The notes below the pieces were generated by a model, which worked only from the letters and a program-made list of their open reading frames with translations, ran no database searches and was not told the DNA's origin. 54,557 nucleotides of DNA, taken from positions 1 through 54,557 of the forward strand of contig DASXEJ010000215.1 of the NCBI GenBank assembly GCA_036490175.1. Reading direction: 5' to 3'. The position numbers were made by a program, and so were the translations under genes. This document shows positions 19,480-29,169 of this stretch, in pieces (position 1 is the stretch's first letter; every line of letters starts with the position of its first letter). This DNA comes from Pirellulales bacterium. GTDB taxonomy: Bacteria > Planctomycetota > Planctomycetia > Pirellulales > JACPPG01.

Positions 19480-20268
19480 ATGTTGCGACATCTGCTGCTG
19501 TGTGCGTTCGTAATTTTTACGCCTGTGACGGCGCGCGCGTCTCTAGTATCGTTGACGCCGGTTTACGTACAGAGTTTCGATAGTTCACTCACCTCCTTAG
19601 GAACGCTCGCCAACAACGGTGCCTCGACGCCGCTCGACGGCTATCTGCAATTCGAAGTACGGCTCACTTTTACGGATGCGGCCCCAGACGAGGATTTCTG
19701 GACCGCGGCCTTCAACATCAATTTGGGCCCCGGGCTGACAAACAGCTCGGGCTGGATGGATCCCGGCACGGCGCAAGCCAACGGGTACTACCCAAGCGCG
19801 CCATCGCTCGCCGAATATGATTCGAACGGAGCGACGGCAGGCGGCATTGAGATGCACTGGCAGAACGGGAACGGCGATTTCGGAATAAATCCTAATGATC
19901 TGCAAGCCATTATCGTCGAAGCAGCGAGCGCCGAAGCCGCCAATCGGCAGTATGGCGAAGCAGGTCGCCCCGGCGCAGGATCGCAGGATGCGCTGGGTGA
20001 TCCGACGTTGATTGGCACATTTATCGTGCAGCGGACCGAATTGGTCTCCTCATCGATCGGCATTACGCCGATCAGTGGAAGCCCTTGGGGAAGTTACGTG
20101 TCTAACTTGGACGGTCAGGGAGTGCCGACCAGCCACACAGCGTCGAGCTTTACCGGTGGTACCTTGTCGGTCCCGGCGCCCGAGCCGTCGAGCTTACTGC
20201 TGGCGGCGTTCGCCGCCGGTGCGCTCGTAGTGCGCCGCGGTTACAGGCTCCACGGGGCGCGCAGCTAG
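19480..20268 (+). CDS. PEP-CTERM sorting domain protein, secreted
   Basis: A 262-residue exported protein starting 46 bp after the giant gene on the same strand, so probably co-transcribed with it. It begins with a signal peptide (MLRHLLLCAFVIFTPVTARA), continues with a strand-rich extracellular body of no recognised family (several Gly/Asn/Trp-rich stretches such as DEDFWTAAFNINLGPG), and ends with a PEP-CTERM signal: PAPEPSS, a hydrophobic helix and RRGYR. Known of the family: exosortase-dependent sorting to the cell surface. The pairing with the LEPR-XLL giant suggests both contribute to the cell envelope or extracellular matrix; this is inference. No specific ligand or enzyme activity can be read. 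Confidence 0.85.
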   Translation: MLRHLLLCAFVIFTPVTARASLVSLTPVYVQSFDSSLTSLGTLANNGASTPLDGYLQFEVRLTFTDAAPDEDFWTAAFNINLGPGLTNSSGWMDPGTAQANGYYPSAPSLAEYDSNGATAGGIEMHWQNGNGDFGINPNDLQAIIVEAASAEAANRQYGEAGRPGAGSQDALGDPTLIGTFIVQRTELVSSSIGITPISGSPWGSYVSNLDGQGVPTSHTASSFTGGTLSVPAPEPSSLLLAAFAAGALVVRRGYRLHGARS

Positions 20269-20627
20269 GCGCCACGTACAAATCCGCGCGAGATAATCCC
20301 ACGTCCTGTACAAAAGGAACGTCCCAGCAAAGGGGCGCATATTCTCGGTCGAAACGGATCGCAGGGATGGCGCTCCTTGCGCGGCGCATTGCGTCACGGC
20401 GATTGATCGCCGCGCATTGATGGCCGTCGAGAGCGTGATCTCTACGGATTTTCACCGTCGGCGCGTGGATCGAGAATGAATCCTGCGAATGCTACCGCAA
20501 GGTACGCGTTCAATGCGAACATTTGTTTGGCTTTGCCCAACAGGAGCCGCAACGACGGCTAGGTGCAAAACTCTCGGCCTATCCCCGCCGACAGCCTTTC
20601 AAACCGTCCCTTTCAGGTCGAGAGGAA
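20269..20627. other. Intergenic region between convergent genes, with dispersed repeat copy B
   Basis: About 360 bp between the stop codons of the PEP-CTERM protein and the carbonic anhydrase. Contains repeat copy B (20341-20468), including a CGGCGAT-TG-ATCGCCG inverted repeat at 20397-20412 that could form a hairpin. No gene is seen. Confidence 0.5.
20341..20468 (+). repeat. Dispersed non-coding repeat, copy B
   Basis: Second copy of the repeat at 1702-1828, same orientation, ~128 bp. The first 60 positions align without gaps with about 44 identities; the last ~17 bp are nearly identical (ACCGTC.GCGCGTGG). This copy has a perfect 7+2+7 inverted repeat at 20397-20412 that is not conserved in copy A. 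Confidence 0.65.
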
Positions 20628-21266
20628 CTACCTGGGCATAACCGGTAAGGTTGTGACGATTCCCGTGGCCAGATCGTAGACCCCTCCCGCCATCTTGAGC
20701 TTGCCCTCGTCGATGAGTGCAGCAATGTCGGGCGAGGCCTCGACCACGGTCATGGCTTGATTGATGACGTTCTCGCGGATGGCGCGGTCGACATCATTCC
20801 CCGACGATTTCACCGCCGGACGCAAATGCTGAAACAGCGAACTGAATTGGCCCGGCTGTGGTTCGCGCTTCATGGCTGCGGTTACTGCGCCACAAGACGT
20901 ATGCCCTAACACGTAAATGATTTTCGCCCCGAGAATGCATGTACCGAATTCCAAACTGCCGATGATTTCCGGAGTGGCTACGTTTCCAGCAATGCGGTTG
21001 ACGAACAAATCGCCGAACCCTTGGTCGAATACGATTTCGACGGGAACTCGCGAATCGGCACAGCCTAGGAAGACCGCAATCGGAGCTTGCAGCGCCGCGA
21101 CCTCTTTAAGTCGCGCCATATTTCGATGCGACGCCAAGGTCTCGCCGCGGACGAAACGCTGGTTTCCTTCCGCTAGGGCAAGCAATACCTCATCCGGCGT
21201 CTCAGGGCGCCGGCTTCCTGGCTCGTCTGCTCTCGTCGCCTGGTTCGGATAGTTGAGCGTGCTCAT
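20628..21266 (-). CDS. Beta-class carbonic anhydrase
   Basis: A 212-residue enzyme interconverting CO2 and bicarbonate. Zinc ligands and catalytic residues are present: Cys69-Asp71-Arg73 in GCADSRVP, and His122 and Cys125 in GHTSCGAV. It also has the conserved NRIAGNV segment and a single domain of normal length for the prokaryotic beta class, with no signal peptide, so it is probably cytoplasmic. ATG at 21266 is chosen because a purine-rich GGGGGTGG lies 6 nt upstream; a GTG at 21275 would add three residues. It is convergent with the PEP-CTERM gene and has no operon partner. Likely role: inorganic carbon or pH homeostasis; the substrate is known from the family, not from context. Confidence 0.95.
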   Translation of the reverse strand: MSTLNYPNQATRADEPGSRRPETPDEVLLALAEGNQRFVRGETLASHRNMARLKEVAALQAPIAVFLGCADSRVPVEIVFDQGFGDLFVNRIAGNVATPEIIGSLEFGTCILGAKIIYVLGHTSCGAVTAAMKREPQPGQFSSLFQHLRPAVKSSGNDVDRAIRENVINQAMTVVEASPDIAALIDEGKLKMAGGVYDLATGIVTTLPVMPR

Positions 21267-21902
21267 CGAGTCCACCCCCGGCCGCAGCGTGCCACTTGCA
21301 GGGCTTTGAGATCAAAAACCGCTGCACAGCGGTGGATACGCACTACCATTTCGTTCCCTTAATTTGTATTTCGACTAATTCTTATCTCGACGTCGCTGTC
21401 CCTGGCGCTATAACTGGGCCGATTTCCAATCTTTGCCTCGGACCAGGCTCACGCTCGGTGCGCCGCCGAGACTCAGAAGACGTTTCACTGTCATGGAGAG
21501 CCGCTAACCTCGTTCGGCTGGATACTCGTCCGCTACAAGGCATCGGATCGGCGACATCCACTTTGCGACACCTGGCTAGTGAATCTTATCGGCGATCAAA
21601 CCATCAGAGCCAATAGATAGTGTCCATGGGATCCATCGAAAAACTCTATGGATCAGCAAATCGCTGAAATCCGAGCAACAGCTGGCGGCTGAGGATTGGC
21701 AGGCCCGTGAAAAATGCGGACAAATCATGATTTCGGTCCATAGGCATTTCCTATGTAACCAATTATATTTATTGAATGTCGTTATAGGACGTCGGTAGGA
21801 AACAGACGCCTAGTTGCCGTTACAACGGCTGCCCTTCCCGGCACTCCCGACAATCCGTCGGTGTCGGGATGAGCCCTGAGCAATTTTCCGCAGGAGAAGC
21901 GC
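21267..21902. promoter_or_regulatory. Divergent intergenic region, carbonic anhydrase / LysR gene
   Basis: About 640 bp with no convincing gene. It includes an inverted repeat GATCCAT-11 nt-ATGGATC at 21630-21654 and an AT-rich stretch at about 21760-21790 (TTATATTTATTG) that could hold the promoter of the LysR gene. One plus-strand frame of 106 codons from a TTG at 21296 lacks a ribosome binding site and family resemblance. Confidence 0.4.
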
Positions 21903-22805
21903 GTGGACTGGCTGAACTATCATCATCTTCTCTACTTCTGGCAGGTGGCGCGCGAGGGTAGCGTCGTTCGTGCCGCACGAGCACTGCACCTTTCCCAGCC
22001 CACCGTCTCGGCTCAGGTGCGCGCGCTAGAACGGGCCCTCGGGCAGAGATTATTCCAGAAGCAAGGTCGAGGCCTGGTGCTGACCGAGGTCGGCCGACAG
22101 GTGTTGCGATACGCTGAGGAGATCTTCGCTCTGGGACGCGAACTGACGGAAGTCGTCGGCGGTAACAAATTGGCCGCGACGACGCGCTTCGCGGTGGGTA
22201 TCTCGGATGCGCTACCAAAAATGACCACTTACAAGCTGCTCGAGCCGGCTTTGGTTCTCGAACCGCGCCTGCGGATCGTGATGAAGATCGACAAGACCGA
22301 CCGTCTGCTCACGCAGTTAGCCGAGCACAGCCTGGACCTGGTACTGGTGGATGGTCGTGCCCGTCCCGACATGAATGTCCGCGCCTTCACGCACCTGCTG
22401 GGTGAGAGCGGCGTGAGCATTTTCGCGACGCGAAAGTTGGCTCGACAATATCGGCGCAATTTCCCCCAGTCGTTGCACGGTGCGCCCCTGCTGGTACAAA
22501 CGACAAATACGTCACTGCGACGAACTTTGGACCAATGGTTCTACGAACGCAATTTGGTGCCCCAAATCGTGGGCGAGGTCGAGGACACTGCCATCTTGCA
22601 GGTCCTGGGGCAGGAAGGCGTCGGACTGTTCGCAGCGCCGTCCGTCGTGGAAAAGGTGATCTGCAAGCAACACGACGTATGCGTCTTGGGGCAACTGGCC
22701 GAGGCAAAGGAACGCTTTTATGCGATTTCTGTCGAAAGACGGTTGCGACATCCGGCGGTTGTCGCCATTTCACAGGCCGCACGCAAAAACTTGTTCGTTG
22801 CCTAA
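21903..22805 (+). CDS. LysR-family regulator, NhaR-like
   Basis: A 300-residue DNA-binding regulator. The GTG start is supported by AGGAGAAGCGC immediately upstream. The N-terminal winged helix-turn-helix starts with MDWLNYHHLLYFWQVAREGS, a sequence typical of NhaR, followed by AARALHLSQPTVSAQVRALE (recognition helix). The C-terminal half is a LysR substrate-binding domain (about 95-295). NhaR in enterobacteria activates the Na+/H+ antiporter gene nhaA in response to sodium, but no nhaA is nearby, so the target here is unknown. It is divergent from the carbonic anhydrase gene; in this family the regulator often controls a divergent neighbour, which makes the anhydrase a candidate target (inference). 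Confidence 0.9.
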   Translation: MDWLNYHHLLYFWQVAREGSVVRAARALHLSQPTVSAQVRALERALGQRLFQKQGRGLVLTEVGRQVLRYAEEIFALGRELTEVVGGNKLAATTRFAVGISDALPKMTTYKLLEPALVLEPRLRIVMKIDKTDRLLTQLAEHSLDLVLVDGRARPDMNVRAFTHLLGESGVSIFATRKLARQYRRNFPQSLHGAPLLVQTTNTSLRRTLDQWFYERNLVPQIVGEVEDTAILQVLGQEGVGLFAAPSVVEKVICKQHDVCVLGQLAEAKERFYAISVERRLRHPAVVAISQAARKNLFVA

Positions 22806-22985
22806 CGCCCTCTACAAAAACCATCGTCTAAAGAAATAGGCGGAGCTGTTCGACGGAGAGCCCGAGCACGCAAAGTTTTTCTGCGTCAATATGTGGACGG
22901 TGCCGAGTCCACGGCTCGCCCCTGACATTCGGCTGTGCGGGGCGGCGTTCGTCGGATCGCCGTACGTCGCCTTGGATTCTTGAAC

Positions 22986-24356
22986 TCAGGCTAATTTCCA
23001 TCCCGAGCGATAGTCGCGACGCAGAAAGCGTTCAGCGTCCGAGCAGTTTGTCGCACGCATATTCGCCGCGTCCCATTCGAGCCGCATACCTGCGCGAAAG
23101 GCGACGTTACCCAAATGGTTGGCTTCGGTCAACCAGCCGGCGTACTCGAAGTTGCAGGTCGTAGGCGCGCCCGTCTTGCAGGCGTGCAACCACTCCGCAT
23201 GATGTCCGAGGGACTTGGGAATGAATGGCTCGGGTGGCGCGAACCCTGCAAACTTGTCCGCCGGCAATAGCAAATATTTGCCGTAGTCGGACAGTAACAT
23301 TCCTTTGTCGCCGACGAAAAGCACTCCGCTGTCCCACCTGGGAATCCCGCCATCTTGCCAGATCTTCGGTTTGTTACGGCCTTGATACCAGGTCAACTCG
23401 AGCGCTGGTGATGAGTCGCGCGATCCGTACTGATAGGTGACTTGCATGGAAGCCGGCGCGATTTCCGGATGCGGCGGCGGCCCTTGGGCTTCGATCGCCA
23501 GTGGCGCTTTCAGGTCGAGCGCCCAAAACGGCAGGTCGACCCAGTGACTGCCCAAATCGCTCATCGTGCCGTTGCCGAAATCCCACCAGCGATACCATTT
23601 TGGTCCGGGAAAGTAGACGCTGTGAAACGGCCGTTCGGGCGCAGCCCCCAACCACAGGTCCCAATTCAGGTCAGGCGGAATCGGCTGTGTCTCGGCGGGC
23701 CGGCTCTCCGTAAAAACGATGTCGCCGGCCTGCGTGGCATCCGCTTCACGGGCTTGCCAGCCCCAGGCTCTGTTAACCCAAACGTGAACCTCTCGCACAG
23801 GCCCAATTGCGCTGGTTCGAATCAGTTCTACGACACGGCGGTAATTGTCGCCGGCATGGATTTGCGTCCCCATTTGCGTGGCAACGTTGGCGCGTGCGGC
23901 TGCCTCGCGAATAACGCGCGCCTCCCAAACATTGTAGGTAAGCGGTTTCTCGCAGTAGACATGCTTGCCGAGTTGCAACGCCGGGAGTGTGGCAAAGGCA
24001 TGCGCGTGTTCGCAGGTGCTGACGACGACGGCGTCGACCTCGCCGGCTTGGTCGAAAAGTTTGCGAAAGTCGTCGAAACGACGCGCCTGCGGATGTGCTT
24101 CTGCCGCGCGAGCAAGGTTGTCGGAATTCACGTCGCATAGCGCGACGATATTCTCAGACGCGACGGCTTGCATGTTGCTCGCGCCACGTCCGCCGCAGCC
24201 GATGACGGCGATGTTGAGCTTCTCGTTCAGGTTTCTAGCCCGCAGGATGGCTGGAGCGGCGAATGCTGCCGTGCCGGCGATCGCTGCGGTTCGCAAGAAA
24301 CGGCGACGGCCCACAGATTGCGCCTGACACGATAGGCTGCTTTTATCTTTTGTCAC
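22986..24356 (-). CDS. Gfo/Idh/MocA-family oxidoreductase with Tat signal
   Basis: A 456-residue NAD(P)-dependent oxidoreductase exported by the Tat route. The leader has a twin-arginine motif ([13 protein letters not shown]) and hydrophobic stretch ending near residue 40. The Rossmann fold follows with [15 protein letters not shown] (about 47-61) and the conserved acidic strand end VALCDVN. The family signature YCEKPLTYN with the catalytic-site Lys is present. The C-terminal alpha/beta domain includes [20 protein letters not shown]. Members act on sugars, inositols or polyols; the planctomycete Tat-exported group is large and its substrates are mostly unknown. The gene stands alone. Confidence 0.93.
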   Translation of the reverse strand: MTKDKSSLSCQAQSVGRRRFLRTAAIAGTAAFAAPAILRARNLNEKLNIAVIGCGGRGASNMQAVASENIVALCDVNSDNLARAAEAHPQARRFDDFRKLFDQAGEVDAVVVSTCEHAHAFATLPALQLGKHVYCEKPLTYNVWEARVIREAAARANVATQMGTQIHAGDNYRRVVELIRTSAIGPVREVHVWVNRAWGWQAREADATQAGDIVFTESRPAETQPIPPDLNWDLWLGAAPERPFHSVYFPGPKWYRWWDFGNGTMSDLGSHWVDLPFWALDLKAPLAIEAQGPPPHPEIAPASMQVTYQYGSRDSSPALELTWYQGRNKPKIWQDGGIPRWDSGVLFVGDKGMLLSDYGKYLLLPADKFAGFAPPEPFIPKSLGHHAEWLHACKTGAPTTCNFEYAGWLTEANHLGNVAFRAGMRLEWDAANMRATNCSDAERFLRRDYRSGWKLA

Positions 24357-24768
24357 AGCGGGTGTCCCCCCTTATCTCTGACTCTTTGGTGTCGGACCAG
24401 TCGCATTATAGGCAACATCGTTTCCACTGGTACGCCCCAGCCGATGGACAATGCGAATCCGTGTGGGACATCTTGCAAGTCTAGCCGCTGGCGGCTCGAC
24501 GTTATTCATCACTCACGGCTTGGTTGACGTTTTCAGCAAGCTTAAAGGAGACCTTCGACAACCCCGATGGCGTCCTGCGGGCCGGGAGCGGGCAGACGCA
24601 TTGAACGTGGTCTCGGCTGAGTGCTATTGGCACCGCCGTGGCCGCTCGGAGGTGCGTTGCCAGACGGAAAAGATCGCGTCGACAGTTATGCACGCTTCTC
24701 CAACTTCTCTATTCCAAAGTAGAAACGGCACATGGTTTGCGACGCCATCAGTCAGGAGGACCTTCGTC
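24357..24768. promoter_or_regulatory. Divergent intergenic region upstream of oxidoreductase and response regulator
   Basis: About 410 bp between divergent starts. A short AGCCG-CTGG-CGGCT hairpin lies at 24483-24496. The response regulator frame is open upstream from 24451 but that stretch has no receiver similarity and is read as non-coding. No promoter consensus could be assigned. Confidence 0.35.
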
Positions 24769-25155
24769 ATGGCAACTGTCGATCGGGGTCGGCCCCTCAA
24801 TGTTTTGATCGTCGAAGATAACAAGGGGGCGGCAGGCGTATTCCAGGCTTTGTTCAATGTACACGGTCACCGGGCCGTGGTGGCACACGATGGATCGCAG
24901 GCTCTCGATATGGCCCGCAAAGAGTCACTTGATGTCGTCATTTGCGACCTTGGCTTGCCTGATATGGATGGATTCGAGGTGGTTCGCAGGATGCGAGCCG
25001 ATCCCGCGATTCCCTACCATCCCGTCTGTGCCTTGACGTCGAGGACGGACGAAGTGTCGCGAAGGAAAGCGGCGGAAGTCGGATTCGATGGCTACATTGT
25101 CAAGCCGCCCAACTTCCCCGAGCTGATTGGCTTTCTCAAAAAGTATCAGCGTTGA
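24769..25155 (+). CDS. Single-domain response regulator (CheY-like receiver)
   Basis: A 128-residue stand-alone receiver. The ATG at 24769 is preferred over the longer open frame because a strong AGGAGG lies upstream and the receiver fold starts immediately (LNVLIVEDNKGAA). The acidic pocket (Glu16-Asp17), phosphoacceptor Asp60 in VVICDLGLPDMDG, switch Thr90 (ALTSR) and Lys112 (YIVKPP) are present. There is no output domain, so it probably relays phosphate or acts by protein contact. No cognate kinase is adjacent; the hybrid kinase at 33 kb is the only histidine kinase in the window, and a link is speculative. Confidence 0.93.
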   Translation: MATVDRGRPLNVLIVEDNKGAAGVFQALFNVHGHRAVVAHDGSQALDMARKESLDVVICDLGLPDMDGFEVVRRMRADPAIPYHPVCALTSRTDEVSRRKAAEVGFDGYIVKPPNFPELIGFLKKYQR

Positions 25156-25552
25156 AGCAGCTGAATACGGACTGCCGGCCTCTCGCCGCTTATCTGCCCC
25201 TCTCGGCAAAAGCGATATTTCGCCGATTCTTGCCGATATGTGCTTTGCTGTGGCGATCGAGCCTCGCGAAGCTTTCACTGCTTGCCGCTTGAGGCACCCC
25301 GCTGACTCTCAGCCATTCAAACCAGGCAGGCAGGCTCGCCGCGTCGAAATCAGCCGCGAGAACGCTTTGAAGGTCCCGAAGCGGTGCCATATAAAAGTCT
25401 CGTCAGTCGGCGTAGATTAGGAATCCAATTCGTTCGCTCGTGAATCAATAAGAACCGATCGAACGTGCTTAGGGCTTAGAATCCGACAACTGTTGAACCT
25501 CCACGAGGCACTTGCCTTCTCAAGTTGCAAAGACAAGGAGATCGTTTTAAAG
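25156..25552. other. Intergenic region
   Basis: About 400 bp between two plus-strand genes. Overlapping short frames on both strands have no recognisable family. The stretch before the next gene contains AAGGAG at about 25534, which could serve the ATG at 25553 at a rather long spacing. Confidence 0.4.
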
Positions 25553-26707
25553 ATGTACGGCGACTACGAATTAGAAATTTACGCGGCCGGGCTGCGCGGA
25601 ATCTTGCCCAAGCTTCCCATCGACATGGCCACGCTCGAAAAGAAGGCCGTCGAGTCCTGGTCAGAGACTATCTCCTCGTACGTGCAGGGTGGCTGTGGAG
25701 ACGAACGGACCCAAAACCTCAACGTCGCGGCGTTCGAGCGGTGGGGCATCGTCCCTCGCATGATGGTCGACGCCTCAAGGCGCGACCTATCCATCGAGTT
25801 GTTTGGCATGAAGCTGCCGACTCCGATCTTCATGGCCCCGATTGGAGTTCTGGGGATCTGCGCCCAGGATGGCCACGGCGATTTGGCGGCCGCGCGTGCC
25901 GCCGCCAAGACGGGTGTGCCAATGGTGGCATCCACTCTGACCGTAGACCCCATCGAGGCCATCGTCCCCGAGTTCGGTAGCGTGCCGGGCTTCTTTCAAC
26001 TCTATACGCCGAACGATCGCGGCGTCGCCGAGAGTTTTGTCCATCGCGCAGAAGCGGCAGGGTTCAAGGGAATCGTCGTCACGCTCGATACTTGGATTGC
26101 AGGCTGGCGACCAAGGGATCTGACGCGGTCAAACTTTCCGCAATTGCGCGGGCACTGCCTGGCGAATTATTTCACCGATCCAGTGTTCCGCTCGCGGCTG
26201 GCCAAGCCTCCCGAGGAAGATCCCGTTGCGGCCATTCAATTTTGGGCAAAGACGTTCGGAGCATCGCTCACTTGGAACGACCTCCCTTGGTTAAGGTCGC
26301 TCACGAGGCTTCCACTATTGCTCAAGGGCATTTGTCATCCTGACGACGTTCGGCGAGCGATCGACGGCGGCGTCGACGGCATCTACTGCTCCACTCATGG
26401 GGGCCGGCAAGCCAATGGCGGCGTCGGCTGTTTGGAAATGTTACCGGCGGTTGTCGAAGCAGCGGGTACTGTTCCGGTGCTATTTGATTCCGGAGTTCGA
26501 ACGGGAACCGACATCGTCAAAGCAATCGCGCTGGGCGCCACGGCAGTTGGTATCGGGCGACCCTGCACCTGGGGTGTGGCCCTGGATGGGACGAATGGCA
26601 TCGTCCATGTATTGCGATGTTTGCTCGCCGAAGCCGATCTGTTGATGGCCATCGACGGATACCCAACCCTGGCTGATGTCCGGTCAGCCACGATGATTAA
26701 GCTTTAG
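25553..26707 (+). CDS. FMN-dependent alpha-hydroxy-acid oxidase, lactate 2-monooxygenase-like
   Basis: From the ATG at 25553 a 384-residue TIM-barrel flavoenzyme whose N-terminus (GDYELEIYAAGL, YVQGGCGDERTQ) is typical of lactate 2-monooxygenases; an upstream TTG at 25493 would add 20 residues. Present are FMN and substrate segments APIGVLGICAQDGHGD, FQLYTPNDR, the barrel Lys in LLLKGI, the histidine base in STHGGRQ and the phosphate-binding DSGVRTG and GIGRP. The family usually has SNHGGRQ at the histidine site; here Asn is Thr, which may shift substrate or specificity. The predicted reaction is oxidation of lactate (or a related 2-hydroxy acid) with FMN and oxygen, giving acetate and CO2 in the monooxygenase branch. 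Cytoplasmic, no operon partner. Confidence 0.9.
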   Translation: MYGDYELEIYAAGLRGILPKLPIDMATLEKKAVESWSETISSYVQGGCGDERTQNLNVAAFERWGIVPRMMVDASRRDLSIELFGMKLPTPIFMAPIGVLGICAQDGHGDLAAARAAAKTGVPMVASTLTVDPIEAIVPEFGSVPGFFQLYTPNDRGVAESFVHRAEAAGFKGIVVTLDTWIAGWRPRDLTRSNFPQLRGHCLANYFTDPVFRSRLAKPPEEDPVAAIQFWAKTFGASLTWNDLPWLRSLTRLPLLLKGICHPDDVRRAIDGGVDGIYCSTHGGRQANGGVGCLEMLPAVVEAAGTVPVLFDSGVRTGTDIVKAIALGATAVGIGRPCTWGVALDGTNGIVHVLRCLLAEADLLMAIDGYPTLADVRSATMIKL

Positions 26708-27120
26708 TAATGTAGCAATGGTCCATGCGGCGGCCACTCGCAAAAGCCTTTAGGTGCCGTCGCTTCAATATGTCTATCCGCTGACGACAGGCTGATGCCG
26801 TCTGGAAAGCTGCCTTATGGTGAGCTCCAACATTGGATTTTCCAGACTCGGCGATTCAAAAACTGGTCCGGTGACGCGGTTGACTCGCTCCTTGTCCCTT
26901 CTTTTGCATCACGTACCTAAGAGACGTTGCGCATCGAATTTGTTCATGCCAATGTTCCGGAGGAAGAATTGGGCAGTTCTTTTGGGATTTTAGAATCTTG
27001 ATAGTGATGGGGACTGAACACTGGCTATAGTATGACGGCGCTGCGATGGGTTTCGCTCGCGGGACGTCTAGGAAACCGGGCTCGCGCATGCAACGCCCGC
27101 AGCCAGCGTGGTGAACGGAA
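26708..27120. other. Intergenic region before APC permease
   Basis: About 410 bp. A GGAGGA at 26958 precedes only a 10-codon frame. A 66-codon frame from 27032 overlaps the permease start and is read as a shadow. No promoter consensus with correct spacing could be assigned. Confidence 0.35.
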
Positions 27121-29169
27121 ATGTGGTCAATCAAGCGGTCGCCGTTGCAGCCATCGAGAATCGTCTCGCATGCCGATCCGACCTCGCCAGAGCATGGAGG
27201 GCCACCACCGGCAAAGATTTCCGGTGAAATAGCTATCGAGAAGCCTCGCCACCAGACCTTTTGGCTGTGGGTGATGTGCCTGACCGGCGTCGATTATTTC
27301 AGCACGCTGGCGTATCAGCCATCGATAGCGTTCGAGGCGGCAGGCCTGTTGGCGCCCTTAACCACTGTGGTATTAGTCGCCGTTACGCTCTTCGGCGCTC
27401 TGCCGGTGTATGCCCATGTCGCTTCCTGCTCTCCCAATGGCCAGGGCTCGATCGCCGTTCTCGAACGTTTGATGCACGGATGGACGGGAAAAGCCATCGT
27501 CCTTGCACTGTTAGGATTCGCGGCTACTGACTTTGTCATCACCAAGACGTTGTCGGCAGCCGACGCCGCCGTACACCTGATGGACAATCCCATCTGGCAA
27601 AACGTTCCACCCATCATTCGCGAAATGACCGAAACGCAGCAGCGCAATTGGCTGACTATGACATTGCTCGTCATATTGGGCGCCACGTTCATACGCGGGT
27701 TCAAAGAGGCTATCGGGCTGGCGGTGGTGATCGTCGGCGGCTACCTGATATTGAATGTGTTGGTCATCGGCAGCGGCCTGAGACACCTGTTCGCGAATCC
27801 CCACTATTTGCACGATTGGTATACGAACGTAGTTGCTGGACATTGGCATTTAGAGCATGCTCCACTCGCCGGAACGGGCGGTTGGAGCATTCTAGCCATC
27901 AGCTTGTTGCTGTTTCCCAAATTGGCGCTGGGCTTAAGCGGTTTCGAAACGGGCGTCGCCGTGATGCCGTTAATCATCGGAGACCCCAGCGACACGGCAG
28001 ATAATCCCCGCGGCCGAATTCGCAACACGCGCAAGCTATTAATCACGGCAGCCGTGATCATGTCGATCTACTTGCTTTGCTCGTCACTTGTAACTGCCAC
28101 GCTCATTCCGCCCGAGGCATTGCACAAAGACGGCCCCGCAGCCGACCGCGCGTTGGCCTACTTGGCGCATGGCGAGGGACCTGCCGTGCTCAATTCCCTG
28201 TTTGGCGAGACGTTTGGAACGATCTATGACCTAAGCACCGTCCTCATTCTCAGCTTTGCCGGTCTTAGCGCGATGGCCGGGCTGTTGAATCTGGTGCCGC
28301 AATACTTGCCACGATATGGCATGGCGCCCGAATGGTCACGGGTTGTGTTTCCGCTGGTCGTGTTGTTCACGGCCATCAATTTGTTCGTCACCTGGATGTT
28401 CGACGCCGACGTCGGCGCCCAAGGGGGCGCGTATGCCACGGGCGTGCTAGTTTTGATTTCCAGCGCCTGCCTGGCTACGGTGATCGATCTGTATCGCCAG
28501 CGCAGTGGGCATTGGCTAACGCGCACGCCGTGGATCTTCGTTTTTATTACGCTCGTATTCTTTTTCACGACGGGCGCGAACATGATCGAGCGGCCCGACG
28601 GGATCAAGATCGCCAGTTGGTTCATTATCGCCGTCGTGATCAGTTCGTTCGCATCGCGGGTCAAACGCAGCACCGAACTGCGTTTCAAGGCATTCGACTT
28701 TGCCAACAGCGAGTCTAGATTTCTGTGGGACAGCCTGAAGCACCTGGAGTTTCCGGTGCTCGTACCTCATCGTCCCGGCCGGCGCGGCTTGGACGAAAAG
28801 GAGGCCAGCATCCGCCGCCGCCATCGGCTTCCCGACGACATGCCGATGGTGTTCATCGAAGCCGAGCTGGGGGACGCCAGCGAGTTTCAGCACAGCCCGT
28901 TGATGGAAGTGATCGATCATGACGGCCGGTTCGTGATCAGCGTCACGCGCTGCGCCTCGATCGCACATGCCGTGGCGACCATCGCTTTGGAGCTTTCGCG
29001 CGTGGGCAAGCCTCCCGAGATCCACTTCGGCTGGTCTGACGACAACCAACTGGCGGCCAGCATCGGATTCTTCCTCTTCGGAGAAGGAAACGTTCCCTGG
29101 CTCGTCCGCGATCTGATTCGCAAGGCAGAACCGAATCCCAAGCTCCATCCCAAAGTGATTATTGGTTAG
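27121..29169 (+). CDS. APC-superfamily amino acid permease-like transporter
   Basis: A 682-residue polytopic membrane protein. Residues 1-45 are a polar cytoplasmic leader; then about 12 hydrophobic helices run to about residue 520, starting with FWLWVMCLTGVDYFSTLAY, whose GVDYFSTLAY resembles the helix-1 unwound motif of APC transporters, followed by ATDFVITKTLSAADAA and LSGFETGVAVMPLIIG. The last ~165 residues are soluble, with mixed alpha/beta content, and may be regulatory. Transport of amino acids or a related cation-coupled solute is suggested by family; the substrate cannot be told from sequence. The gene is isolated between intergenic regions. ATG at 27121 is the first in-frame start; a later one near the first helix cannot be excluded. 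Confidence 0.88.
   Translation: MWSIKRSPLQPSRIVSHADPTSPEHGGPPPAKISGEIAIEKPRHQTFWLWVMCLTGVDYFSTLAYQPSIAFEAAGLLAPLTTVVLVAVTLFGALPVYAHVASCSPNGQGSIAVLERLMHGWTGKAIVLALLGFAATDFVITKTLSAADAAVHLMDNPIWQNVPPIIREMTETQQRNWLTMTLLVILGATFIRGFKEAIGLAVVIVGGYLILNVLVIGSGLRHLFANPHYLHDWYTNVVAGHWHLEHAPLAGTGGWSILAISLLLFPKLALGLSGFETGVAVMPLIIGDPSDTADNPRGRIRNTRKLLITAAVIMSIYLLCSSLVTATLIPPEALHKDGPAADRALAYLAHGEGPAVLNSLFGETFGTIYDLSTVLILSFAGLSAMAGLLNLVPQYLPRYGMAPEWSRVVFPLVVLFTAINLFVTWMFDADVGAQGGAYATGVLVLISSACLATVIDLYRQRSGHWLTRTPWIFVFITLVFFFTTGANMIERPDGIKIASWFIIAVVISSFASRVKRSTELRFKAFDFANSESRFLWDSLKHLEFPVLVPHRPGRRGLDEKEASIRRRHRLPDDMPMVFIEAELGDASEFQHSPLMEVIDHDGRFVISVTRCASIAHAVATIALELSRVGKPPEIHFGWSDDNQLAASIGFFLFGEGNVPWLVRDLIRKAEPNPKLHPKVIIG

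Noticed and set aside
23442..24140. 232-codon plus-strand frame over the Gfo/Idh gene
   Set aside because: Antisense to a well-conserved oxidoreductase with Tat and Rossmann motifs.
24451..24768. 106-codon N-terminal extension of the response regulator
   Set aside because: No family resemblance and a strong AGGAGG favours the internal ATG at 24769.
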